Shown here piece after piece: positions 1 through 9,170 of a stretch of DNA of 64,000 bases. The notes below the pieces were generated by a model, which had not been told where the DNA came from, searched no databases, and saw only the letters and a list, made by a program, of their open reading frames with translations. Source of the stretch: Hyphomonas sp. GTDB taxonomy: Bacteria > Pseudomonadota > Alphaproteobacteria > Caulobacterales > Hyphomonadaceae. The stretch covers positions 1 through 64,000 of the forward strand of contig WGNP01000001.1 of assembly GCA_016124495.1 (NCBI GenBank), read 5' to 3'. Both the position numbers and the translations under genes were made by a program. The first letter of the stretch is position 1, and each line of letters opens with the position of its first letter.

Positions 1-2
1 TC

Positions 3-113
3 CAGCACGCCTCCCGCGTCGTCGGAGACTGGATCAGCTTCTACAACAACCGAAGGCCACATCAGGCCCTCGGTATGAAAACACCCGCTGAGGCATTCGC
101 TTTAGCGGTCTAA
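3..113 (+). pseudogene. C-terminal end of IS3-family transposase (OrfB), truncated by window start
   Basis: Frame 3 reads QHASRVVGDWISFYNNRRPHQALGMKTPAEAFALAV*, the typical IS3 OrfB C-terminus (YNxxRPHQALGMxTPAE). Confidence 0.85.
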
Positions 114-318
114 GCTGAGCAGAATCCGCTGGGTCGATACAGCCGTGCCCGCTCTCAAGGAAATCTCGGTACGAAAATCCTAGGGCAGGTCACATCTCGT
201 CTCGTCGACTTTTCCGGACCACCCTTGTTTCGTGATTTCATTGATTTCGTTGATGCGCCTTACGATCAGGACCAACCTGGCCTGCATCCGCCGTTCACAC
301 AGAAAAGTGAATCCGGCT

Positions 319-912
319 TCATCGCAGCAGGTAGCCGACCGCCGCTCTGGTGACCCGAGAAGAAAGACCCGCGTGATCGGTCTCTCCTGTCATGCCCGCG
401 GCGTCCACCATGCCTTTTGTCAGTGCAATGAGATCGCGGGCCGCTTGCTCGGGCGCGGTCACGCCGTGTCGCATCAGGAACGCTGACACAATATCTGCGA
501 GATTAGCATTGAGCGTTGAAGACTCGGCATCGAGCGGCAACGTCGGTTCAAGGAAGTCCAGGGCGCGAGCAAGAGCCGGGCGGGTGAGCTGGTGCGCGAC
601 GGCCGCGTCGATAAAGGCGGCAACATCAGCCTCAAGGTTCGACGCCGGTTTGGCAGCGGTCGCAGCGATCCGGCGCACCAGTGCGCCTCGCTCGCGGCGG
701 ATTAACTCCGCCAGCAGCGCGGTCTTTCCCGGAAAGTACTGGTAGAGCGACCCCACACTGACCCCCGCGCGGTCTGCGACGGCGTTTGTGGTCAGCGCGT
801 CCAACCCGTCGCTTTCCAAAATACGAGCAGCCGCCTCCAGGATCGCATCCACGGTAGCTTCTGAGCGGCGCTGGCGCGGCCGTTTTCGGGGATCAACAAC
901 GATCTTCGACAT
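319..912 (-). CDS. TetR/AcrR family transcriptional regulator
   Basis: N-terminal HTH pattern ILEAAARILESDGLDALTTNAVADRAGVSVGSLYQYFPGKTALLAELI. Confidence 0.93.
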   Translation of the reverse strand: MSKIVVDPRKRPRQRRSEATVDAILEAAARILESDGLDALTTNAVADRAGVSVGSLYQYFPGKTALLAELIRRERGALVRRIAATAAKPASNLEADVAAFIDAAVAHQLTRPALARALDFLEPTLPLDAESSTLNANLADIVSAFLMRHGVTAPEQAARDLIALTKGMVDAAGMTGETDHAGLSSRVTRAAVGYLLR

Positions 913-923
913 GCGAGTATCCC

Positions 924-945
924 AATGTGAGCATTAGCTCTTATT
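924..945. promoter_or_regulatory. Candidate TetR operator (AATGTGAGC-ATTA-GCTCTTATT imperfect palindrome)
   Basis: Inverted repeat in the short divergent intergenic region between the TetR gene and the darcynin-like gene; 7/9 arm match. Confidence 0.45.
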
Positions 946-985
946 CTGGCTTTGCGGTCAAGCCCGACCGTGGAGAGATAGAACC

Positions 986-1408
986 ATGAGACATTTTCTT
1001 ATCGCCTGCGTTTCCGCTATCGCCTTACTCGGTTCGCCGCTAGCAGTTGCAGCGGCGGAGCCGAGTGAAGCCGTTACCTTCACGATCTTCATGCAAGTCA
1101 AAACAACTTCGGCTTGGCTGGCGCTGTCGCCTGAGCAGCGGTTTGCGTTCCTGGGGGAAGCGATCGAGCCGATCTTGGCGCGGCATCCTTCAGTGCGGAT
1201 GCGCTTCTTCGATACAGAATTCTACAATGCCGAAGTCACTGACGTCATCGTCTGGGAGGCGCAGAGGTTGGGCGACTATCAGGCCGTCGTCGAGGAGTTG
1301 CGGGAAACACCTTTTTGGGGCGTGTACTTCGATGTCGTATCCATCTTGCCCGGAGTCGAAAACGCCTACGCCGATGCATACGATCAACCGGTCGTCGGGC
1401 GGCAATGA
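986..1408 (+). CDS. Darcynin-like protein with N-terminal signal peptide
   Basis: FTIFMQVKTTSAWLALSPEQRFAF...RMRFFDTEFYNAEVTDVIVWE...FDVVSILPGVENAY resembles the darcynin family; hydrophobic leader MRHFLIACVSAIALLGSPLAVAAAE. Confidence 0.65.
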   Translation: MRHFLIACVSAIALLGSPLAVAAAEPSEAVTFTIFMQVKTTSAWLALSPEQRFAFLGEAIEPILARHPSVRMRFFDTEFYNAEVTDVIVWEAQRLGDYQAVVEELRETPFWGVYFDVVSILPGVENAYADAYDQPVVGRQ

Positions 1409-1693
1409 GCGCGCCTGGCAGCATGCAGGAGCGGGTTCGACCGGTGGTCGATCCCGCGCGGCGAGGCTGCGGGCGCGGGCGTGCGGGTGCGTCCTCACAA
1501 CGTTGCCGAGGTCGAGCGCAGGAGCGCAGAGACGTTCGGCGCCCGGCAGTTGGTCCCGAAACTCAAGGCAGTTACCCGCGGGAAAAGGACGGCAGCGACC
1601 CCGAATGCGGACGCTTGCGCGATGTGCGGTCTGCGTGTGCGCTCGTGTCCAGAACAGGCGATTACGTTGCAGCACCAGGCGCATAGTGAGTGA
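1409..1693 (+). pseudogene. Possible relic of a 4Fe-4S ferredoxin-like C-terminal domain
   Basis: Open frame reads GFDRWSIPRGEAAGAGVRVRPHNVAEVERRSAETFGARQLVPKLKAV...NADACAMCGLRVRSCPEQAITL; ferredoxin-type CxxCGLxVxSCPEQAI with the third Cys replaced by Arg (codon CGT at 1634-1636). Confidence 0.35.
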
Positions 1694-1700
1694 CCGTGAT

Positions 1701-1797
1701 CGGCGACGTCCGGCCTGGTAGCGGCAGGGCCGCCGGACGCCCCGATTGGACTGAGCCTGCCGGTCGAGGAACCTGACGATCAGAGCCGACCAGGCCC
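1701..1797 (+). repeat. 97-bp interspersed repeat, copy A
   Basis: CGGCGACGTCCGGCC...CCTGCCGGTC...GACGATCAGAGCCGACCAGGCCC; aligns without gaps to copies B, C, E, G. Confidence 0.8.
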
Positions 1798-1833
1798 TTT
1801 TCAGACCGTCCTGAGGCAATCTAAGCTGATCCT

Positions 1834-2370
1834 ATGTGCCTTTACATTGCACTCGTCGTTCGAGGGGGCGATGCCGCCACAATAGACCAAGTGCTCCGAC
1901 GGCACGGGCGGCACGCCCGACCGTTCACCAATGCCACGCTCGGAGACTCACTCCTCTCTGGTGAAGCTGCGTTCCTCACCACTACAGGTCACTGCGATTG
2001 CGGGACTGTCCTGGCTCCCAACGTAGTTGATCGCGAAGGAAAGCGATCCGGACAGGCCGCGAAGCTTGTGAAGCGAGGCTGGTCGAAGGGAAAAATTGAG
2101 CGCTGGCGCAAGGATCGAATGAAAGCCGACGAGCGAGCGGAAGAACGACGGCACGCAAACACGCCCGACAGTCTTCAGCTTTGGTCGCGCATTGTCAGCG
2201 AACTGCTATCTACCGCCGGGGTGCAGCAAGCTGGCTTGCTCGTGCACTTCTACTCGGGCGACTTGGAGCAAGAGACGATTGAACCCCTCCGGAAGACGGT
2301 CCGCGCAAGCGACTTTGAGCGGAGCCTTCAACGCATTGAAGAAGATCAGCTGTTGATGGCTGCGTCGTGA
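1834..2370 (+). CDS. Conserved hypothetical protein (MCLYIALVVRGG... HCDCGTVLAP)
   Basis: 178-aa ORF with clear start and stop, bounded by two repeat copies. Confidence 0.7.
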   Translation: MCLYIALVVRGGDAATIDQVLRRHGRHARPFTNATLGDSLLSGEAAFLTTTGHCDCGTVLAPNVVDREGKRSGQAAKLVKRGWSKGKIERWRKDRMKADERAEERRHANTPDSLQLWSRIVSELLSTAGVQQAGLLVHFYSGDLEQETIEPLRKTVRASDFERSLQRIEEDQLLMAAS

Positions 2371-2377
2371 CCGGAAC

Positions 2378-2474
2378 CGGCGATGTCCTGCTTCGCGCTG
2401 GTGATGTCGCCCAATGACAGGACTGAAGCGAACCTGCCATGCGGCGAAACCGATTATCGGAGCCGACCTGGCCC
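2378..2474 (+). repeat. 97-bp interspersed repeat, copy B
   Basis: CGGCGATGTCCTGC...AATGACAGGACTGAAGCGAACCTGCC...ATCGGAGCCGACCTGGCCC. Confidence 0.8.
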
Positions 2475-2528
2475 CAAGCGGCCGGACCAAGCCTTCAGAA
2501 ATAGGCTTAAAAGACCAGATTTCGCTCC

Positions 2529-4079
2529 TCAGGAAATCCTGCTCTTGCGCCCCGCCCAGTAAGGGTCGCGCAGCGCACGCTTGTAGAGCTTGCCTGTGGG
2601 CAGGCGCGGCAACTGGTCAGTGAAGTCGATCGAACGCGGACATTTTATATGTGCGAGGTTTGCTCGGCAGAAGGCGATCAGCTCCGCTTCCAACGCCTTA
2701 TCCGCCACGACACCGGGCGTGGCCTGTACCACGGCCTTAACTTCTTCGCCGAGATCCTCGTTCGGAACGCCGAACACGGCTGCGTCCGTCACCTTCGGAT
2801 GCGTGATCAGCAGGTTCTCGCATTCCTGCGGGTAAATGTTCATCCCGCCGGATATTATCATGAATGTCTTGCGGTCGGTGAGATGGAGGAAGCCATCATC
2901 GTCGAGATAACCGACGTCGCCTACCGTGCTCATCGATCCGTCCGGTGAGCGGCTCTCCTTTGTCTTGGCCTCGTCCTCGAAATACTCAAACGGCGAGGCC
3001 GTTTTGAACCAGATCGTGCCGGGCTCGCCTTTGGGCGACGGGTTCATCTCTTCGTCGAGGATATGAATGTCACCGAGGACGACGCGTCCGACGGTGCCCT
3101 TATGCGCGAGCCATTCGGGCGTGTTACAGGCCGTGAAACCAAGGCCTTCGGTCGCGCCGTAGTATTCGTGGATGATCGGTCCCCACCAGTCAATCATCTG
3201 CTCCTTGACCTGGACCGGGCAGGGGGCGGCGGCGTGGATGGCGACTTCGAGCGAGCTGAGATCGTAGCGCGAGCGCACCTCCTCTGGCAGTTTCAGCAGG
3301 CGCGAAAACATTGTCGGCACGAGCTGGCTGTGTGTCACCTTGTGGCGCTCGATCAGGGCGAGGTAGGCCTGCGCGTCGAAGTGCTCCATGATGACGGCCG
3401 TTCCGCCCGCCCGGATCGTCATTGCGACCGCCATCTGTGGCGCAGAATGATAAAGAGGTGCCGGCGAGAGGTACATCATCCTGTCGCGGTAAAGCCAAAG
3501 GGATTGCAGGAACTTCGCCACAGGCAGGTCTTCATCCGGCCCCGCATCCGGTAGCGGGCGAACGATTCCCTTGGGCCGTCCCGTGGTCCCGGAAGAGTAG
3601 AGCATCGCCGTACCAAGCCACTGATCGGTGATCGGGGTGCCAGGCAGATCCGCGACGGCGTCGTCCAGTGTGCGGACATGTTTTCCGTCGCCCGGACCAT
3701 CAACAACGAGGCAAAGCGTGACACCTGGTGCCTGCGCCATCGCCGCCTGCGCGACTTCAAGCCTGGCCTGAGACGTGATCAGGATTTTTGAACGGCTGTT
3801 GTTGAGGATATAGGCCAGTTCGTCGACGCCAAGGTAGGAATTGATGGGTGTGTAATAAAGCCCGGCCCGCAGGCCTGCCCCGCAGCACTCGACGTAGCGC
3901 GCGTTGTTTTCCATGAAGATGGCGTAATGACCGAGACGGTTGAGCCCCTGTTGGCGAAACAGGTGTGCAAGCCTGTTGGTGCGTTTCTCAAGCTCGCTGT
4001 AAGTGATGGTTTGACCCGACCCCGCCATGATCACGGCGATCCGTCCGGGATCGGTTGTCGCGACTGCGCCCGGCAGCAT
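2529..4079 (-). CDS. AMP-dependent synthetase/ligase (acyl-CoA synthetase)
   Basis: AMP-binding motif YSSGTTGRPKGIVRP, GATEGLG, GDVGYLDDDGFLHLTDRKTFMIISGGMNIYPQECE, C-terminal LPTGKLYKRALRD. Confidence 0.95.
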   Translation of the reverse strand: MLPGAVATTDPGRIAVIMAGSGQTITYSELEKRTNRLAHLFRQQGLNRLGHYAIFMENNARYVECCGAGLRAGLYYTPINSYLGVDELAYILNNSRSKILITSQARLEVAQAAMAQAPGVTLCLVVDGPGDGKHVRTLDDAVADLPGTPITDQWLGTAMLYSSGTTGRPKGIVRPLPDAGPDEDLPVAKFLQSLWLYRDRMMYLSPAPLYHSAPQMAVAMTIRAGGTAVIMEHFDAQAYLALIERHKVTHSQLVPTMFSRLLKLPEEVRSRYDLSSLEVAIHAAAPCPVQVKEQMIDWWGPIIHEYYGATEGLGFTACNTPEWLAHKGTVGRVVLGDIHILDEEMNPSPKGEPGTIWFKTASPFEYFEDEAKTKESRSPDGSMSTVGDVGYLDDDGFLHLTDRKTFMIISGGMNIYPQECENLLITHPKVTDAAVFGVPNEDLGEEVKAVVQATPGVVADKALEAELIAFCRANLAHIKCPRSIDFTDQLPRLPTGKLYKRALRDPYWAGRKSRIS

Positions 4080-4274
4080 CTCTTCCCCCTTTTCTCAGCG
4101 AGTGTGCCTCTCCCTGCTTATCGATACGCGCTCCGTTGGTGTCAAGCGAACCGGGAGAGGCGCAAACGCAGCGGCTGCGAAACAACGTCAGGCGCAGACC
4201 ACGCAATTGCTTGCGCAAACAGGTCGGCTTCGACCGTTGACGGACGTTTGCCAGCGAACGCCTATGGCCGGGAC

Positions 4275-4371
4275 CGGCGAAGTCCGGCCCGGTGCAGGTG
4301 AGACGGTCGAATGACACGATCGGGCTAAGACTGCCGGTGCCCCATCCGGACGAGGGGAGCCGACCTGGGTC
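4275..4371 (+). repeat. 97-bp interspersed repeat, copy C
   Basis: CGGCGAAGTCCGGCCCGGTG...GTCGAATGACACGATCGGG...GGGAGCCGACCTGGGTC. Confidence 0.8.
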
Positions 4372-4560
4372 ACGCTGTCATTCGCGGTGCACCTGGTTCT
4401 GAAGTTCGGGGGCAGTTCATCTTCTCTGCCGCGTCTGACGACTGAAACCCTGAAAAGCCGAACCGTGCGTGCGCGGGGTGAACCATCAACAGCGCCCTAG
4501 CGCGGCCAATCCGCTTCGAATATCGTCAACACCGGGGCTGCGAGCGGGCGGATCAGCATC

Positions 4561-5130
4561 ATGTCGGTCTTTGAATTCTACACCGTGCTGCTCTCGTTCG
4601 TCGTGTCGCTGGGTTTGGCAAGCTTGCTGGGATCGATCGTCCGGCTCTTGCAGCAAGCAGATCGCGTCAAGTTTTCATGGCCTCATGCGCTTTGGACCGT
4701 TACGATCTTCAACCTCCAGATTGTCTTCTGGTTGAAGTCGTGGACCTATCACGACACATTTGACCTGAGCGTGTCGACTGCCCTTCCGCCGCTTGTGCTG
4801 GCAATCATCGCATTCTTTGCCTGCGGTCTCGTATCGCCGCACATTCCCGAAGATGGGACCGTGGATCTCCAGGAATTTCACGCGCGTCAGGGCCGGAAAT
4901 ACGAGATAGCTGCAGCGCTGTTCATGTTTGCGGCAATTATACAGGCGGCGTTTATGGACGGCTTTTTCACGACGGCTGCCAGGGTGACTGAAAGCGTGTT
5001 TCAGTTTGGCCTGGCAATGCTTGCCATAGCTGCTGCACTGACCCCCCGGAGTCGCTGGATGCAGGTCGGCGTGCCAGCAATATGGGTGCTTAGCGTATTG
5101 TTTTTTCTCCCACCACTGTTGGAAGCCTGA
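4561..5130 (+). CDS. Hypothetical integral membrane protein
   Basis: 189 aa with several hydrophobic segments (FYTVLLSFVVSLGLASLLGSIV, LPPLVLAIIAFFACGLV). Confidence 0.75.
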   Translation: MSVFEFYTVLLSFVVSLGLASLLGSIVRLLQQADRVKFSWPHALWTVTIFNLQIVFWLKSWTYHDTFDLSVSTALPPLVLAIIAFFACGLVSPHIPEDGTVDLQEFHARQGRKYEIAAALFMFAAIIQAAFMDGFFTTAARVTESVFQFGLAMLAIAAALTPRSRWMQVGVPAIWVLSVLFFLPPLLEA

Positions 5131-5665
5131 CCCAGCAGCGCTCTCCTGCTCGGCTTCTTCGGCAACAAGCCGTTTTGCATCAGGCAGAACCTTCAGCTTC
5201 CGGTGATGAAGTGTTGCAGAGCGGATCAGCAGGAAACGGCGTAGAAGGTTGGTTCCGGCCGGGGAACCGGACAGATTACCAATGGCGGACTTCGGCGATT
5301 TCCTGCCGAATGAACCGGGTGGGGCAGGGGCGGCAGATAAGCACTGCAATCGCGGCCGCCACCTGGTAACGCAAGCGCCCGCACACTTCAAAGAAATGGA
5401 TTTGCGATACGCAAGCCCGTGAACATCTGTCCGTGCTGCATGTCGTCGCTGGCAACTACATCGTGCCCGATCCCCGTCCAGTTAATTGAAAAGGGGACTT
5501 CTGGTGAACGTTATGCAGCGCGCATCGCGCGCGCCATATCTTGTTTCGATGCCAATCCGTAGGGATTGAGCCGAAAGAACCTCCTGCAATCCGGCAAAGA
5601 AGCTGGCGCCTGTTTCGCATACCGTGTTAGCTTCTGGCGGTACGCGCACATTGCGAGAGGCTGCA

Positions 5666-6802
5666 ATGCCCGACATGGGTTTCAGGGAATGGATAGCCGC
5701 TGGCCAGGCCATCGCGGACGGCCAGCTGATGCGCTATGCGGACAAGGCGCACTACACCGCCCGCTTCGAGCGCGAACTGGGCGAGCATGTCGGCGCAAAG
5801 CATGTCCTGACGGTCAATTCCGGAACAAGCGCGCTGATCGCCGCGCTGGCCGCAGCCGGTATCGGTCCCGGTGATGAAGTCCTCGTGCCGGCCTATACCT
5901 GGATGGCAACCGCAGCGGCGCCTGTGCAGGTCGGCGCCGTGCCGGTCCTCGTCGACATCAACGAAACGCTCACCATCGATCCGGAAGACATCCGGCGCAA
6001 GATCACCCCATACACCCGTGCGATCATCCCCGTACACATGGTCAACGCCCCGTGCGACATGGATGCGATCATGGCGATTGCGCGCGAGCACAATCTTATC
6101 GTCATCGAAGACGCCTGCCAGTCCGGCGGCGTGCGCTACAAGGACAGGTATTGCGGCGCGATTGGCGACCTCGGCGCCTACAGTTTCAACAAGATGAAGA
6201 ACATGAATATCGGCGAAGGCGGCGCCGTGCTGACCAACGACGACGCCTTCTTCGTGCGCGCCCGCAGCTATCATGACCTCGGCGCGATGGTGCGAGGCCA
6301 TGAAGACAACTTCAACGAAAAGGAATTCGTCGGCTTCAACATGAAGGTCACGGAAATCCAGGGTGCGATGCTCCGTGTACAGCTCAAGAAAGTCCAGCCA
6401 CTCCTGAAGCGCATGCAGAAGCGGCGCGCGATGCTGGCGGAAATCCTCTCGCAAAGTCCCCACTTCAAGGTGACACCGCACAACGACCCCGCCAATGCCG
6501 TCAGCCTGAGCATCCTGGCGCCCACCCGCGAGGCCGCCATTGAACTGACGCAGCGCCGCGGCGTGTGGAACCGCCTGCGCGACAGCTCGAAACATGTTTA
6601 CACGAACTGGGAACCGATCCTCGCGAAGCGGACATTCCATCCGAGAATGAACGCCTGGGCCTGGGCAAAGCGGCCGATCGACTACTCGCTGGACATGTGC
6701 GCCCGCACGCTCGATATCCTCGACCGGACCTGCGTGATCAACCTGGGACTCCGCTATCCTGATCCCGTGATGGCCTGGATTGCAAAGAAAATCGCGTTGT
6801 AG
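5666..6802 (+). CDS. DegT/DnrJ/EryC1/StrS family PLP-dependent aminotransferase
   Basis: HVGAKHVLTVNSGTSALIAALAAAGIGPGDEVLVPAYTW, VIEDACQSGG, YSFNKMKNMNIGEGGAVLTND. ATG at 5666 (MPDMGFREW) is more likely than the ORF-track start at 5624. Confidence 0.92.
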   Translation: MPDMGFREWIAAGQAIADGQLMRYADKAHYTARFERELGEHVGAKHVLTVNSGTSALIAALAAAGIGPGDEVLVPAYTWMATAAAPVQVGAVPVLVDINETLTIDPEDIRRKITPYTRAIIPVHMVNAPCDMDAIMAIAREHNLIVIEDACQSGGVRYKDRYCGAIGDLGAYSFNKMKNMNIGEGGAVLTNDDAFFVRARSYHDLGAMVRGHEDNFNEKEFVGFNMKVTEIQGAMLRVQLKKVQPLLKRMQKRRAMLAEILSQSPHFKVTPHNDPANAVSLSILAPTREAAIELTQRRGVWNRLRDSSKHVYTNWEPILAKRTFHPRMNAWAWAKRPIDYSLDMCARTLDILDRTCVINLGLRYPDPVMAWIAKKIAL

Positions 6803-8432
6803 AACCGGCCTGTTCGCTTGTCCTGCGAGACGCCGCACTGACCGCATGGTCTGCAGCCCGCGCCGTCAGCGCCATGATCGTCAGCGTCGGATTATGTACA
6901 TCCACCCGCGGGAAGCAGGCGCCGTCTGTCACATATAGACCCTTGACGTCCCAACACTCATTGTGCGGATCAACCACGGATGTGGCCGGATCGCTTCCCA
7001 TTCGGGCCGTGCCGCATTCATGGATGCCTGTTCCCGGCGCCGCCAGCTTTCGCGTCTGGCTAAGGTGGTCGAGGCCAAGATCTTCGCTGATCTGCTGAAT
7101 GATTTCGCTTTGGCGCCTGCCGATGGCGCGCTGGGCGTCGCTATAGCGGAAACGAATGCGCGGCACCGGCACGCCATAAGCATCGGTCCGCGTCAGCTCG
7201 AGCAAAACGCGGTTCTCCGCATCCGGCAGCACATCGGCGAACGAAACGATATCCACGCGCGCATTGCTGGCGGATCTGGGATGGATGTGAACCTGGATCC
7301 CGAAGGGCCCACCCTCCTCATCGAGTGGCGGCACATAAATGCAGCGCCCCGGCTCAACAGATTGTCCCGCCAGATCCGGCAGACTGTTCGAATAGCCCAC
7401 TGCGCTCATCACGGCATGATCCATCAGGTATCGGCCAAGCGCCGGAGAATGCATCCCGACCGCCTCTGCTTTCGTACCTCCCGCCGACAGCATCAGGATA
7501 CGCGTGGACTCGATGGCCGAAGCACACAGGAAGACAATCGGCGCAGAGGCCGTTTCAATCTGACCCGTGCCGCAGTCGAACCATTCGACACCTTCGGCTG
7601 CTCCGGACGCACTGTACAATACCTGCCGGACCACAGCGCCCGCACGCCCCCGCAGGCGCCCCGTGGCGGCAGCAAGGTCCAGCCAGGCCGCTGGCGGCGC
7701 GTAATGCCCCAGGATCGGCTTTGCCCCCGGCCAGCGGTTTTTTAGTGTGCTGATGATCTTCTTCTCGGCGCTCGAGAGCGGCAAGGCTTCCGACAGCTCC
7801 CTGCCCGGAATGCTGTTCACACTATCCTCACCGCCCCGCAGGCCGAGCGTCCGCTCGATTATGCGGTAGGAGGGATCAAGCTCCATGCTGTCAAAGGGCC
7901 AGACCGGCAGGCCGGCCTTACTGGCCTGGCCGTCCATGCCGCCGAGGCGATAGTACTGGCGTCCGTGTCCGGGAACCAGCATGCGTCCACCAGGCTGACG
8001 CGACCGGTACCAGTGAAAAGGTTCCTCAGAATCTGAGATGTAAGGGCAGTCAACGTCATCGACGAGGCACTGCGGTGACAGGGCCCATGCGAAGCACCGC
8101 GACTGGACCGGCTGCCGGATCCGCCCGGCCAGCCGCAGCGCTTTTTCGCACACGCGCAGGACTGTTGGCGAAAGCCGGTTGTCGATACCGCTGTTGAGCA
8201 AGGCATTCATTGCAGCCGAGACGGCAGCGGTTAGGGGCCGGTGTACGTTTTCCGGAAGCTGGCCAGCTTCGAGAACAAGCACTTTCAGGCCGAGGGAGCA
8301 CAGCCGCCAGGCCGCAACGCCTCCCGCAGCGCCCGACCCTACGACGATCGCGTCATAAGTCGCGTTGCGCCCCGGGTCGCCGCGTAGCCAGAAGCTCGCG
8401 GAATCAAGACTGCCTTTAAGTTTACGTTCCAT
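6738..8432 (-). CDS. GMC family oxidoreductase
   Basis: FAD motif DAIVVGSGAAGGVAAWRLCSLGLKVLVLEAG; C-terminal HECGTARMGSDPATSVVDPHNECWDVKGLYVTDGACFP. 3' end overlaps the convergent DegT gene. Confidence 0.92.
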   Translation of the reverse strand: MERKLKGSLDSASFWLRGDPGRNATYDAIVVGSGAAGGVAAWRLCSLGLKVLVLEAGQLPENVHRPLTAAVSAAMNALLNSGIDNRLSPTVLRVCEKALRLAGRIRQPVQSRCFAWALSPQCLVDDVDCPYISDSEEPFHWYRSRQPGGRMLVPGHGRQYYRLGGMDGQASKAGLPVWPFDSMELDPSYRIIERTLGLRGGEDSVNSIPGRELSEALPLSSAEKKIISTLKNRWPGAKPILGHYAPPAAWLDLAAATGRLRGRAGAVVRQVLYSASGAAEGVEWFDCGTGQIETASAPIVFLCASAIESTRILMLSAGGTKAEAVGMHSPALGRYLMDHAVMSAVGYSNSLPDLAGQSVEPGRCIYVPPLDEEGGPFGIQVHIHPRSASNARVDIVSFADVLPDAENRVLLELTRTDAYGVPVPRIRFRYSDAQRAIGRRQSEIIQQISEDLGLDHLSQTRKLAAPGTGIHECGTARMGSDPATSVVDPHNECWDVKGLYVTDGACFPRVDVHNPTLTIMALTARAADHAVSAASRRTSEQAGSTTRFSLQSRPSRDQDSGVPG

Positions 8433-8529
8433 ACAAATTCAAAGGCGGCTCCGTTTGTCTGAACAGATCCAGGTCGCTCTATAAGTGGATCTCTGACCTT
8501 CGGATTATGCTGCAAACGGGATTGTCTGC

Positions 8530-9090
8530 AGCGCGTTGAACTAAGCCTGATCCGGCGTCTGCCGGTCAAGCGATGAGTCTGGTCTCTTCGCATTGCAAAA
8601 CGAAAGATACCGGGCCGGTCCCGGCGCGGGCTTCCGGAACGCCGATAGGCCCGGGGGTAGATTTCTGCGTATTTAATCGACCGCCACCGACGCTCGGCAA
8701 AGACATTGTCCTTCCAGGCGCCGCGGCCGTCCATGGTGATCTCGACGTTTCGAGCTTTCAGGAGCTGCGCGAACGCGGTCGATGTGAACGGGCTGCCCTG
8801 ATCGGAATTGAAGATCTCAGGGCAACCGTATCGGCCGATCGCTTCTTTGGCGGCCTGGATACAAAAGCCCGCCTCCGCTCGTCATTGTTGCTCGGACCAA
8901 GGGCGCGACAGGCCCGCTGAAGGGCAGGAGCCAGGCAAGCACCCGGCGACTGAACCAGTCGACGACGGCGACAAGGTATACAAATCCTTGTGCCATGGGC
9001 ACGTTCGTGATGTCGATCGCCCGGACCTGGTTGGGCCGCGTCACCGCCAGATTGTGCGGGAGGCAGGGATAGATACTGAGGCCGGGATAC
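8530..9090 (-). pseudogene. Degenerate IS3-family transposase (OrfB) remnant
   Basis: Minus strand reads YPGLSIYPCLPHNLAVTRPNQVRAIDITNVPMAQGFVYLVAVVDWFSRRVLAW ... PEIFNSDQGSPFTSTAFAQLLKARNVEITMDGRGAWKDNVFAERRWRSIKYAEIY, broken across frames and lacking the N-terminus. Confidence 0.88.
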
Positions 9091-9111
9091 CCCTCAACCG
9101 CCCCCTCCAAG

Positions 9112-9136
9112 CCCTCCTCCCTTTCCGGGAGAAGGG
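9112..9136. repeat. Short REP-like hairpin (CCCTCCTCCCTTTCCGGGAGAAGGG)
   Basis: Stem with one mismatch; resembles short palindromic intergenic repeats common in alphaproteobacteria (recall, not searched). Confidence 0.4.
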
Positions 9137-9170
9137 GTGGAATTTGAAACCTCAGCGCTCTTCGCTCAGG

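Noticed and set aside
1047-1819. Overlapping ORFs 1047-1721 (+) and 1190-1819 (-)
   Set aside because: Arg/Ser-rich out-of-frame shadows of the darcynin-like gene and its downstream region.
5627-6847. 406-aa minus-strand ORF antisense to the DegT aminotransferase
   Set aside because: Opposite strand has strong family motifs; antisense ORF has low-complexity His/Val/Asp-rich composition typical of shadows.
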